Shown here: positions 20,156-29,930 of the stretch, piece by piece | Numbering within the stretch: position 1 is the first letter of the stretch | How the letters are laid out: the number at the start of each line of letters is the position of its first letter | Assembly: GCA_009746045.1 (NCBI GenBank) | Contig: RPFO01000394.1 | Span: 1 to 39,023 of the forward strand | Source of the DNA: Mesostigma viride | Taxonomy: Eukaryota; Streptophyta; Mesostigmatophyceae; Mesostigmatales; Mesostigmataceae | DNA length: 39,023 nt | Direction of reading: 5' to 3' | The notes under the pieces: model-generated | Seen by the model: the letters and a program-made list of their open reading frames with translations, nothing else | What the model was told of the DNA's origin: nothing | The model's database searches: none | Position numbers and translations under genes: made by a program

Positions 20156-20302
20156 GTGTAATCATATGTAATCATGTGTAATCATCGGTAAAAATCGGTA
20201 ATCATTTGTCCTTTTTTGGTAATCATGTACGTGTAATCATGTGTAATCATGTGTAATCATCGGTAAAAATCGGTAATCATTTGTCCTTTTTTGGTAATCA
20301 TT
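20156..20302. repeat. GTAATCAT block with two identical 51-bp units
   Basis: A 51-bp sequence starting GTGTAATCATCGGTAAAAAT and ending TTTTGGTAATCAT occurs at 20176-20226 and again, without change, at 20251-20301. Shorter GTAATCAT copies fill the gap. Confidence 0.85.
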
Positions 20303-20448
20303 TCGGTCAGGGTCACGTGTGCTTGTCTGCATGATCGATCGTCCAGACAAGCTGCACTGCCCCTAAGACCCTAACTTACACAAGATGATGGAGTAGTTTG
20401 GTGTTGAAAGGGAAGGTCGAAAGCCTGCGCTTAATGCACCACCCGTAA
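20303..20448. other. Short gap, no gene seen
   Basis: A short non-coding gap between the GTAATCAT block and the minus-strand ORF. Confidence 0.3.
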
Positions 20449-21666
20449 TTACGAGCGAAAGTACAGCCACCATGGAAAATCCCGTTGACATCGCGCAAAA
20501 ACAGGCCAAGAGAAAGCGGCAAGTGGCCGAAGCGGCCCGCCGGTGGAGGTTGAAAAAGAGGGGGAAGAAGAGGGGGACGACTCAATGCATACGTAGTCAG
20601 GCGATGGAGGGTGGCAACGCCGCTCCCCCTGGACGATGGTGCTGTTCCACACCGCGCTCCTCGCCTTCAGTTGAGCCGGCGTGTAGTTCTCGTCGAGGCT
20701 GAAGTCGCCGGGCTGGAGCAGACGACGTGCTCCCAGCACGAGGCGTTTGTCGTGCATGGAGGCCATGGTGACGACGACCAGGCCCGGAGGGCCTGGCAGC
20801 CGAATGGCTCGTTCAATGACAACACGGTTCTGGAGCTGCATCTTCCCCAGAAACGCTGGGCCGCGCAGCTCCTCGGCAAGTGAGTGTGCTGTCTCATGTG
20901 CTGCCGCGCCTGTCTGGAAGCCTTTGATTACCATATTGCGCTGGCGTTGCTGCACTGCATTCTGGGTGACCGCAGCGGTAGCTGCAGACTTGGCCGCCTG
21001 TTGAACGATGGTGGTCAACTGCTTGCCGGTGACGTCGGCAAACGTGGTAGTTTGGGCGGGGGCTGCCATGGCTTTCTTCAGCTCCAGCAATTGTGCCGTC
21101 GCAGCTGCAGACGCCTCCGTCAGGACCTTAATGTCGCCCTGCACGGTCGTAAAAGACTGTGCGACGTCCTGCAGCTGCACGTTAACATCGGTCGCGGGGG
21201 CTGGCCTGGCGATGGTCGTCGCCGGCAGCTCGACAAGTTCAGGGCAGCACGAAATAAGACAGGCAAGCCGACGCTGGCGCTCATCCCAATGAGGCCATTC
21301 ATCCGAAGCAGCCTCCATAACCTGGCCGCTCTTAGGGTGGCGAATCGGGGCGTCGTTGTCGTTGCGGAGCTTCAGCACGCTTGTCACAGCGGCGTCATTG
21401 TAGGCGAGTAAGGTATCGATGTCTGCCAGGCTCAAACGCTGGCCTGGCATGTAGAATGAGGAAGAAATGGCGTCCGGCAAGGAGGTTTCAGCAGCTATCG
21501 GAGTTGCTTCCGAAGTTGCTTCCGAAGTCTTGGATCGCTTGTTAGCGGCGTTCTTGGCGACGACAATGTCGTGGGCGATTTTGTTTGCAGCAATCTGGGC
21601 ATCAATAGAATCGGCGGCAAGAGCTGAAGACGATGCGGGGACCTCCATAGCTACGTTTAATAGCAC
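20449..21666 (-). CDS. LINE ORF1-like RNA-binding protein (405 aa)
   Basis: Looks like the first ORF of a non-LTR retrotransposon, which coats the element RNA. The N-terminal part is Ala/Ser-rich, with SLADIDTLLAYNDAAVTSVL and a WPHWDERQRRLACLISC segment. An Ala/Gln-rich, coiled-coil-like stretch follows (VLTEASAAATAQLLELKKAM). The C-terminal domain at about 240-350 reads RNMVIKGFQTG, ERAIRLPGPPGLVVVTMAS, KRLVLGARRLLQ and DFSLDENYTPAQLKARSAV. This resembles the RRM plus C-terminal module of L1-like ORF1 proteins (KR-LL-A---L---FSLDE-LT--Q---R). The last 50 residues are low-complexity and probably reflect a frameshift. No RT ORF follows downstream on this strand. The first ATG is at 21666; MEVPASS six codons later is an alternative start. 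Confidence 0.55.
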   Translation of the reverse strand: MLLNVAMEVPASSSALAADSIDAQIAANKIAHDIVVAKNAANKRSKTSEATSEATPIAAETSLPDAISSSFYMPGQRLSLADIDTLLAYNDAAVTSVLKLRNDNDAPIRHPKSGQVMEAASDEWPHWDERQRRLACLISCCPELVELPATTIARPAPATDVNVQLQDVAQSFTTVQGDIKVLTEASAAATAQLLELKKAMAAPAQTTTFADVTGKQLTTIVQQAAKSAATAAVTQNAVQQRQRNMVIKGFQTGAAAHETAHSLAEELRGPAFLGKMQLQNRVVIERAIRLPGPPGLVVVTMASMHDKRLVLGARRLLQPGDFSLDENYTPAQLKARSAVWNSTIVQGERRCHPPSPDYVCIESSPSSSPSFSTSTGGPLRPLAAFSWPVFARCQRDFPWWLYFRS

Positions 21667-21863
21667 CTAGACGAGGGCAGGGGGCGCAGGCACACTGATC
21701 ACATGCGTGGTGCCGCCATAATGTGCAGAAAAATAGCGAGATCTGCTGGGCAGGTTGCTGGCGATAACTTGCGAAATCCTGGGCGATGGCTGCCAAAAAT
21801 TAGATCGGCGTGTTCGTCATCAAAAGGCGAGTCTATTGCAATTTACCCGACCAAATTTCATCA

Positions 21864-22391
21864 TGGATGGATGGATGGAGGGAGGGAGGGAGGGAGGGAG
21901 GGAGGGAGGGAGGGAGGGAGGGAGGGAGGGAGGGAGGGAGGAGGGAGGGAGGGAGGGAGGGAGGGAGGGAGGAGGGAGGGAGGGAGGGAGGGAGGGAGGG
22001 AGGGAGGGAGGGAGGGAGGGAGGGAGGGAGGAGGGAGGGAGGGAGGGAGGGAGGGAGGGAGGGAGGGAGGGAGGGAGGGAGGGAGGGAGGGAGGGAGGGA
22101 GGGAGGGAGGGAGGGAGGGAGGGGGGGGAGGGAGGGAGGGAGGGGGGAGGGAGGGGGGAGGGAGGGAGGAGGGAGGGAGGGAGGGAGGGAGGGAGGGAGG
22201 GAGGAGGGAGGAGGGAGGGAGGGAGGGAGGGAGGGAGGGAGGGAGGGGGAGGGGAGGGAGGGAGGGAGGGAGGGAGGGAGGGAGGGAGGGAGGGAGGGAG
22301 GGAGGGAGGAGGGAGGGAGGGAGGGAGGAGGGAGGGAGGAGGGAGGGAGGAGGGAGGGAGGGAGGGAGGGATGGATGGATGGATGGATGGA
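21864..22391 (+). repeat. (GGGA)n tract with GGAT flanks, ~500 bp
   Basis: The plus strand is almost pure purine: GGGA with occasional GGA or longer G-run interruptions, bounded by GGAT repeats on both sides. Long Gly-Arg-Glu open frames in all three frames are artefacts of the repeat. Such a tract can form triplex or G-quadruplex structures. Length may be unreliable in the assembly. Confidence 0.95.
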
Positions 22392-22706
22392 TTAATTAAT
22401 TAATTTATTAATTAAAATCATAGCTCCGTTGGGAGCATATGTAACACATAGCCCTGAGAAAGGGGCATCTATGGGTTTGTAATACAATCAGGGCTACAAC
22501 CTGCAGGTGGAGGATGTACAACTGTCACCTGCTCTGGGTGCACAAGGTGCACCTGCACCGCCATGATGGTTCATGCCTCCTTAACAAGCACAGGCACCCA
22601 GGGGGGCTTGAGGAGAGGGCCTAGAAGGCCTGCATGACATATGGGGTGGAGGGTATGTAGCTAGGCTATAGCTGGTGTACACATGGCATCTCAGCAGAGA
22701 GTAGCT
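22392..22706 (+). repeat. Dispersed repeat R, copy 1
   Basis: After (TTAA)n it reads CTCCGTTGGGAGCATATGTA, then ACACATAGCCCTGAGAAAGG, then CTCTGGGTGCACAAGGTGCA, and ends GGCATCTCAGCAGAGAGTA. The same order of blocks occurs at 25443-25620 and 38382-38614. No coding capacity is seen. It may be a SINE or a LINE 3' end. Confidence 0.7.
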
Positions 22707-23437
22707 CCCTGCATAGGCATCGCATGGCTAAATTCTTAATGCATCATCCATGGGAGGTCCCATTGTAGGCTGGGCGCGGCTAGATACTGAAAGCATCATC
22801 CATGGGGGCCATTATGGGCGCACATGCGCGTGGGCCACTTGCAAGGCTAAGCCTATCTAATCTACACTACTGGTATATTCCCTAGCCTGGAGTGGCAGGA
22901 GGGGATGGATGGATGGATGGATGTTCTTAATTAATTAATTAATTAATTAATGGTCAAATTAAAGGCAATCATGGTAGATGAAGCGAGACAAATCATGCCT
23001 GGACGCATGGCGATGTAAGAGCCCCCCTCCCCCACGCCAGGAGGAAGGGGTGCGTGACTGAGTAGAGTAGTTAGGATTTTGTATTAAGAGAGACAACTTT
23101 GTATATTATCAAGGAGACAACTTGGTATATAAGATTAGAGTGAGATCAGCTAGTCTTCGCGGCTCAGTTCTAATGCACCCACCCCCATCAGTCCATGGAA
23201 TACGTGCTCCTGCTCCAGATCCTTAATTAAGGCCAAAATGAGTCCCTTCCAAACAACGTTTGCACTTAGATAGTTAGACGAATTATGCCCGACGAAGCTG
23301 GAACTTAACAGCCACAATGAATTACGGTTGTTCAGACCTTGAACAACGCCTCAGGGCATTTGGAGCCCTGAATGGTAACAAATGCTAACAAGGTAGTGTT
23401 GCTATCAATAATGATTTTAAAAATTAATATGATGTCA
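22707..23437. other. No gene seen; short repeats
   Basis: Contains two copies of GCATCATCCATGGG near 22740 and 22795, a GGAT run near 22904-22921 followed by (TTAA)n at 22926-22950, and otherwise no supported feature. Confidence 0.4.
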
Positions 23438-23441
23438 TTAA

Positions 23442-25442
23442 CTCGCGTTAGCACATTTATAACGCAATTTTTTGCGTTATAACACTTTATTTCAATTAAA
23501 CACATCTAATGAAGCAAGCATGATATGGGCTATCTGAGGCCAGTTATGAATTCTCTGAGATATATAAAAAAATGTAGTATATGGTCTTGGCATGTAATTC
23601 CCAGCCTGGCTATGTGAAATTCAAAGTTGAAGACACATGGGTCTCGTAAACTATGACCCCCTCACACTACAAGGGGCCGGTATGCCACATGGGTCAAGTA
23701 TTGCAGGCACTGAATTTTTTGGAGTAAAAGCAATATATGTAGACCCTCGTGGCTGCATATGGGCTTGAAATAAGCAGCCCTCCTATTTTCCCCACACCCA
23801 TGAAATTATAACACTATAACACTGGGTAGACAAGTGGGTGCACACAAAAGGCACCGTGGGCCCCTTGGGGGGCATAAACCCATGGAGATGCACAAACTAA
23901 GCCCAGATATGTCAAAATAAGACAGGGCAACCACCTGCAGCCAATAATACAAGCTGGCCACATGCCACGCTTAACGAGAAGAGCGGGCACTGCGGCCACC
24001 TTGTCCATGCACGTAGGTAACGTGGTACGGACACCCTACGCAAGGCATGCATTCTAGGAGGCAGCCACCAACAAACTAGTGGTGTTGAGCCTATTTCAGC
24101 CTGCCCTAGCAAGGATAAACTAGGCCTAAGCTGCTATAGCTTGCCAGGTGATGGCCAGCACACCTGGTGGCACATGCTGTCAATGGGAAGCTTTTACTCA
24201 CCAGTTACGTGCTTGATGATGCCACAGAGACCAGCCAACTGCCTCACACTCATGCAATATGTGTATGGGAAATGTATAACAAACATATATGGAGGTATTC
24301 AAACCCATACAGCCTCTAAAACTTATCACCATCACCCTGTGGCAGGTCAACTGACTGAGGGAAGCATCTAAGAATGGTGTTTTAGAAAGGGGCCAGGCCA
24401 GGGTCAAGAAAGAGCATGAATAGTGCAAAAAGAATGTGCTACACAAGCTAGAACGTATATATAAATGTCAAACATCGATAGGAAAACGATGCTTAAGCTT
24501 TACCAGGCATGGATGGCGTTACCTTGGCCCAGCCGGTGGCCGCAAAATGGCGCATTTCGGCACACCAAAGCTGTGCAGCATGGTCGCTGGATTCGGCGAT
24601 TTCTGGCCACCCTTGCACGTTTACGACTACTATGTATCATAAAAAGTAAAAAGAAACCGATATATCCTTTAAAATACGCCGGAAAGGTATTGCTGTCAAC
24701 GTTTCTATCGTCCGGCCTGATCGCAGTTTATTCCAGCAAGAACGCTGCCGACACCTATCAAATGGCCCATTTCTCACCCCAGTATGTTCTGATCAGACAC
24801 TCCGCAAAGGTGAAAACCTTTGCGTTCAGTGCCAGGCCGCGGAAAACGCGGAAAACGCGATCTGCAAATGAATCCGACCGGAATCGAACTGGGGACCTCT
24901 CGCACCAATTTTGCTGACTATAGGACGGACGTCTCCGGTTACCATGGCATCGCCAACTTACACCTACAGTCATCCGCAAAAGTTCTCCTGTCCGGGGAGT
25001 GATGCAAGCCTTTCGGATTTGGTACTAGATAAATCACTCGAGATCTGTGTGTAGGAGTACTACAGTACCCCAGTATGTTGCTGGGACGCTAACATGTCTT
25101 CCTATTAGGTTACGATCGCGTTTCCTGGGGTCAAACAGCTGCGCCATGTCGCTAGACTACAGCAGGACTGCAGTGGGTACGCGCGATTTCGTTCGGCCAT
25201 CACCTTCGTCTTCCCTAAAAAGTCCTGATTTACAGCTGGCATTGCATGATGCCACGTGGCAACCGTTGGGTACTTGGGTACGGGGATTTTTTTATGAGAT
25301 CCTAGGGTTATAAACTAAGCCTGACTGCAGTTGTTTGGCCTCTAAACTATTGGGAAATAGTTGTTTGAACTCCATGTTAACAACGCAATTTTTTGCGTTA
25401 TAACCTCACAACGCAAAAAATTGCGTTATGTAATAACGCGAG
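23442..25442. mobile_element. TTAA-flanked inverted-repeat DNA element, non-autonomous (2001 bp)
   Basis: The left end CTCGCGTTA (23442-23450) is the reverse complement of the right end TAACGCGAG (25434-25442). Both are bounded outside by TTAA (23438-23441, 25443-25446). Just inside each end lies an ATAACGCAA/TTGCGTTAT palindrome (23459-23480; two related ones at 25380-25429). TTAA target duplication is the hallmark of piggyBac-type transposition. The ends do not start with the usual piggyBac CCY, so the family is uncertain. The interior has no transposase-like ORF and contains a SINE-like repeat. Confidence 0.55.
24798..25012 (-). repeat. SINE-like dispersed repeat, copy 1
   Basis: A 215-bp sequence also present at 38699-38916, with shared ends CACTCCGCAAAGGTGAAAAC and GTGATGCAAGCCTT. 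Read on the minus strand it contains CAGTTCGATTCCGG, close to a pol III B box (GGTTCGANTCC), about 40 nt after TAGTCAGCAAAATTGG, a possible A box. It does not fold as a functional tRNA. A tRNA-derived SINE is the likeliest reading. Confidence 0.5.
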
Positions 25443-25620
25443 TTAATTAATTAATTAGTTATCAACATTGATCACTCCGTTGGGAGTAAATGTAGCACAT
25501 ATCCCTGAGAAGGGGCATATGGCTTTTAATACATTCTAGGCTACTTCATGCAAGGGTGGGAATGTAAGCTACCCCTGCTCTAGGTGCACCAGGGCACCTG
25601 CACCACCATGTCATATTACA
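25443..25620 (+). repeat. Dispersed repeat R, copy 2
   Basis: (TTAA)n followed by CACTCCGTTGGGAGTAAATG, CACATATCCCTGAGAAGGGG and CTCTAGGTGCACCAGGGCAC. Closer to copy 3 than to copy 1. It shows no matching GCAGAGAGTA end, so it may be 3'-truncated. Confidence 0.65.
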
Positions 25621-26219
25621 ACCAAAACTGGTCGTCATCATGCAAGCATCTGAAGCATGGTCGCAAAACTTCGTGTGCAAAATCTCATGTCATAAGGAGC
25701 CCAACATTATGACAATTGCCAGGCTTTGTAAAGATTTTTTATTTAACGATGACTACAGCACAAACAGTGAGCGAAACCCTGGTGCATGTGAATGCCTGAG
25801 TGGCGACTGTTCCTAACAGAATGCAAGATGTAAGGTAGACATTGCGAGTATGCCACAAATGTGTGATGTGCAGTGCACATGCATGTGAGCTACCATGGTC
25901 CGGATTCTCCCGATTTCTGGCCTGCGCTGGTTGTCTCCTTGATGTATACCCCATGACACCATACTTCTAAACTACTTAAGAACCTTGGCACATTGCAAAA
26001 TGGGAAAGAAAGCTGAACAATACATGCAACATCACTCACTAACACAGCCATGTGATTGCTACCAACACGTACCATGTACGTCCTGTGTGAAATTATTGGC
26101 AACGACACGCCAAGCAAACGCCAAGGTATAGTATAACTGCGACAGGCTGGCACATGTCACCTGGCATCCACGTATGCTCACCCCAAGGCATTGGCATATC
26201 CCCATGTCTATATCCGTTG
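25621..26219. other. No gene seen
   Basis: Mixed DNA without supported coding sequence. Confidence 0.35.
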
Positions 26220-27029
26220 CCCTTTGTGCGTACCGAGTCACCCATGCAGTCACCCACCCATGCATCCACCTGGCCCACCCACACAAGTACTCATACACTT
26301 GCGCACCTGAGTACCCAGCCACCCACTGGTCCACCCACCCGGTGACCCAGCCAGCCAGCCACGCACCTACTAAACCAACCTATCTAACCACTCGTGCACC
26401 CAGGCACCCAGCCACATACCCACCCACTGGGACATCCACCCACCCAGCTAGCCACATATGCAATCTACCCACCTAGGCAATAAGGAGGCATTCACCCATC
26501 CTTTTATCCAGGCACCCATTACTAAAACCACGCAGCCACCTAACCACCCAGCCAGCTGGCCCCATGTGTGCCCACCGGGCCGCCCACCCCTGACCCACCC
26601 ACGCCCCTTCCCACTCGACCACTCTTTCCCCCCATACCCTTATACCCACCGACCTGCACCCACTCACCCTCACACATCCACATCCTCTCAGCCAGTCACC
26701 CACCCATCTCACCCCTAACATGCACAGCCCTCCACCCGCGATAGGTGAGTCGATCCCAACTACAAAACCACCCACCCACCCATATCCGTGCACCCACCCA
26801 CCCATCTACCTTCCCCATCGCTCACCCCACCCACTTCTAATCACAGCTACACATCCACCCGCCACAAACCAACGGTGCAAATCCTCCAGCCCATGAAACA
26901 GTTTCACTCAGGCATCCAATAATGCACCCACCTAGGAGTTCCCAAACCCCGTCGATCCCCCAGCCACCTGGCGATTCACTTATAAGCAACCACCCTTGCA
27001 CCCATCCACCCACCATAACCACCCACCCA
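26220..27029. repeat. CCCA/CCAC-rich low-complexity DNA
   Basis: Degenerate CCCACCCA runs interspersed with CAGCCA and CATCCA. Open frames here are Pro/Thr/His-rich by-products. Confidence 0.8.
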
Positions 27030-27173
27030 CCCTCCCTCCCCCCTCCTCCCTCCCTCCCTCCCTCCCTCCCTCCCTCCCTCCCTCCCTCCCTCCCTCCTCC
27101 CTCCCTCCCTCCCTCCCTCCCTCCCTCCCTCCCTCCCTCCCTCCCTCCCTCCCTCCCTCCCTCCCTCCCTCCC
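27030..27173 (+). repeat. (CCCT)n tract, 144 bp
   Basis: Pure CCCT/CCTC repeats, the reverse complement of the (GGGA)n tract at 21864-22391, so purine-rich on the minus strand. Confidence 0.95.
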
Positions 27174-27546
27174 GCCACCCCACCCACCCACCCTCTCCAA
27201 CTGCATGTGGACTGCCTCTCCCAGCGACTCGGCCAGCCGTTTGAGTGTGTTTGGGACCATATGCTGATGCCCATGGATATTACGTGCGCCATCAACCAGG
27301 CAACACCAGTGACACTTGAGCTCCTTGTTATCCTTCTCATCGGATGTACTGACGACACCCTGCACAATTACAGCTCACAAGGCAACTAACATGCTGGAGG
27401 AACGCATCCGCCGCAGTGGACGTCAGTAACGGATGTTGCAATGTTGCTGGAGGGAGGTCAATCGACCGCACCCGTACATACAAGGGGCAATTATTGATGC
27501 GTCATACCCAAAACAGGAAGAAAATGTGGCACAACTAACCTTGCCA

Positions 27547-27835
27547 TCAACATGGATGGACGGAGTTGGAGACCAACTGCAGCGCGGCATTCGCAAGGGC
27601 ACAGGCTGTGTTGTTCAGCAGGTCCACCGCTGGACTGCCCGATGCCGAGTCCAGGTTCTTCCTTACACAAACTCTCCACAAGCGTGATTGTCGCGTCCTT
27701 GGCTGCCAACTGCGGAAAGGAGGCCAGTGCTCGCTTCAGCAGGAACTCGGCAATTGCAATCACGGTGGGCCCTGGCACGATTTGCAGGCCTACACATGCT
27801 TGCCCCGCATGTGCCTCCCCCACGTGTGCATCCAC
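27547..27835 (-). pseudogene. Possible host-gene remnant, unrecognised
   Basis: On the minus strand, one frame reads PTVIAIAEFLLKRALASF and PQLAAKDATITLVESLCK. After one extra base the neighbouring frame continues DSASGSPAVDLLNNTACALA and NAALQLVSNSVHP to a stop at 27547. The amino-acid balance is protein-like and unlike the surrounding repeats. Just upstream (about 27870-27985, minus) another frame gives a Glu/Arg-rich coil (EKREEEREREAAEKREEQL). I recognise no family. It could be a decayed gene or chance. Confidence 0.25.
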
Positions 27836-28237
27836 CGCAGTTGACGTGCTTGCTCGCAGCTCCCACTACCGCTGGCTTCGTTGCCATGTTCCTCCACCCG
27901 TTGCCTCTTGCATCTTAGCTGTTCCTCGCGCTTCTCCGCAGCCTCTCTTTCCCTCTCTTCCTCTCTCTTTTCTGCTGCCGTTCATGCCTTGCTCCAGATA
28001 TAGATGTGGCTGCTTAGGCGTTCAATCTGCATCACAGAATTGGACGATATGCACGTCAAAGGAAAGCCAACCAAGCAGCAACATTACCAACAATGTAGCG
28101 GGAGGGTCAGTGCAGAGGCCAGCAACATAACTGCCTTAGTCTTGTACTCCTACCATACACATTAGGGAAGACTGCTGGCATGGCAGCCTGCATCACAGCA
28201 ATGAATTGCCGCCAACTAAAATAAGAGAGTGACTCAC

Positions 28238-28462
28238 CGCTACTCTTCCCTGAAGCCGACTGGTCACACCTCCATTGTGGCGTTGTTTTACCACTTTAAG
28301 GCTCTTCCACAGCGTGCGATTTTGTTGATGCCATTTTCTCAATTCCTGTAGCATATATTTTGCCCCCGCCGCACGCTTCCATGGGTTGCCATGTACATCA
28401 TACTTTGCTGATGCTGCAGAGAAGTCAATTAACGCGTCTTCTACGTCTTCCACAGTGTGCAT
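28238..28462 (-). CDS. Possible first exon of an unknown host gene (75 codons)
   Basis: A minus-strand ATG opens MHTVEDVEDALIDFSAASAK, then KRAAGAKYMLQELRKWHQQN and TLWKSLKVVKQRHNGG. The exon would stop at GCG|GTGAGT (donor bases at 28232-28237), a strong consensus 5' splice site. The composition is ordinary for a globular, basic protein, and the ORF is not low-complexity. A candidate acceptor TGATGCAG lies near 28030, but its reading frame soon hits a stop, so I cannot complete a gene model. No family recognised. Confidence 0.3.
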
Positions 28463-28483
28463 GCGTAGCTAGCCAGCTATGTC

Positions 28484-28818
28484 GCGGTTTACGATCCAGT
28501 TAACGATAACGGCTCCGTAACCACCCCAGTACCTAATATTGGGGCAGCTATGGCGCCGTAACCACTACCTGACCCGTCCCGTATACCCCAACGTAACCTG
28601 AACCGAAGCCGTTCACGCCCCCGTAAACATAACCGGCCCAGTTACTGGGCCGTACCGAATCTCGGGGCCAATATTCCGAATGGTACCGTAACCGGTCCGG
28701 TAACCCAAACCGCCAACGAATACGGACCCGTAACCTGGCCCGTCGAAGTTACCGGGCAGGTTACGGGGGCGTCGAAGTTACCGGACAGGTTACGGGGGCT
28801 TCAAATTAACTCCTAGTG
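28484..28818. repeat. GTTACCGG palindromic repeat block, copy 2
   Basis: A degenerate array of CCGTAACC and GGTTACGG motifs. It contains a tandem pair of GTCGAAGTTACCGG-CAGGTTACGGGGG near 28743 and 28771. It ends AATTAACTCCTAGTG (28804-28818), the reverse complement of the 15-bp end of copy 1, and LINE-A copy 3 starts immediately after. Confidence 0.7.
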
Positions 28819-29657
28819 CAGAGGCCCTGGCGGTTGGGCTCACCCACTCACCGCCACCCCTCTATCTCCTCGACGGCTCTCGAGTCCTGTATCGGGACCG
28901 CGTCAAGCTGCTGGGCAGCATGCTCCCCAGCTGCGAGGTTGATGTGGACCACCGCATCTCCCTCGCCTGGCACGCTTTACGCCAGTACCGGGCCCTGTGG
29001 CGCAAGCCCCTGGGCAAGATCGAGAAACAGGACCTGTTCAAGGTCCTCGTCCTTCCTGTTCTCACGTATGGGGCCGAGACGTGGACCCTCACCGCCGACC
29101 TGGCCCGCAAGCTGGACAGCGCGGTCACGTCAACATGCTGCGTTCCGCATTTTCAGAGTAGGATATGCTGCTCATGTCCGCAATGAGGACCTGTACCAGG
29201 GCATGCCATATATCACCAGCACCATTAAGCAGCGGCTCCTGCAGCTCGTAGGGCACCTAGCTCGCACCAACCAGGTAGACACCTCACGTGGCCCCCCCGC
29301 AGGACTGCGACCAGCTCAGCCTGGCCGGCACCTCCTGACGTGGGCCGGGCCCCCTAATGTTAGACGCCGCAAGGCCCGCACCTTCAAAGAACAGCTAGTA
29401 GAGGACATGGGGGGCCTAGGCCTCTCCGTGATTTGGAAGAAGATGATGGACAAGGCCAAGTGGGCCCAGGTCATCATAGAGGACAACGAGCCCCGCCCCC
29501 CTGTGGGGAAGCGCCCGCGTGTGCAAGCCCGTGGGAGGCACGCCAGTGCTGTATAGATAGATGTTGTTGTTAGAAATGCTGTTAGATAGATGTCGTAGGT
29601 AGCTGATGTAGATAGCATAGACCGGTAGGATTGTTTGCACCCACCCATCCATCCATC
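28819..29657 (+). pseudogene. LINE-A copy 3: post-RT C-terminal part with 3' UTR, 5'-truncated
   Basis: Reads LYLLDGSRVLYRDRVKLLGS, VDVDHRISLAWHALRQYRAL and TYGAETWTLTADLARKLDSA in one frame. After a one-base shift near 29135 it reads VGYAAHVRNEDLYQGMPY, GHLARTNQVDTS, RKARTFKEQLVEDMGGLG and WAQVIIEDNEPRP, ending at 29556. This gives the true C terminus of the LINE-A protein. About 100 bp of 3' UTR follow, with a CCAT-repeat tail at 29641-29657, as in LINEs that end in short tandem repeats. The 5' end abuts the GTTACCGG block. Confidence 0.85.
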
Positions 29658-29930
29658 GGGGTTAATGCTCCGTGACTCCCCAACGGGAGCACGAGTCTAA
29701 TTGATTAATTATGTTCTTAATTAATTAATCGATCGTAATTGCCTTCACGTGTGAAGTATCGGCGCAGAAAAGTACCTCATCAGGTACACCGTGGCATGCC
29801 TTCCGTGCATGTTCACGCACTTACTTAACTAATCCAAGTTTTTAATGCTCCGCAGCTCCCAACGGGATGGCGTGCCATTCATTAATTAATTAATTGAATT
29901 GAATTGAACTGAATTGTAACATAACTCCGT
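29658..29930 (+). repeat. TTAA-rich flank and left part of repeat R, copy 3
   Basis: Two related pieces, TTAATGCTCCGTGACTCCC and TTAATGCTCCGCAGCTCCC (29663, 29842), each followed by (TTAA)n. Then GTAACATAACTCCGT runs up to the gypsy-2 LTR. The sequence resumes as TCCGTTGGGAG after the 3' LTR, so gypsy-2 split this copy. Confidence 0.6.
29926..29930 (+). other. Target-site duplication TCCGT, left
   Basis: Matches TCCGT at 38382-38386 right of the 3' LTR. A 5-bp duplication is usual for Ty3/gypsy integration. Confidence 0.85.

Noticed and set aside
21703-22403. Three overlapping 197-230 aa Gly/Arg/Glu open frames
   Set aside because: They are translations of the (GGGA)n repeat in all three frames, with no other protein-like content.
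24858-24945. Possible tRNA gene on the minus strand
   Set aside because: A TTCGATTCC loop is present, but the T-stem has mismatches and no acceptor or anticodon arm can be folded. Better read as a SINE-like repeat.
26837-27389. Pro/Ser- or Gly/Glu-rich open frames on both strands
   Set aside because: Products of the (CCCT)n tract and CCCA-rich DNA.
27552-28130. 192-aa plus-strand ORF
   Set aside because: No recognisable domain; the minus strand of the same region has more protein-like frames.
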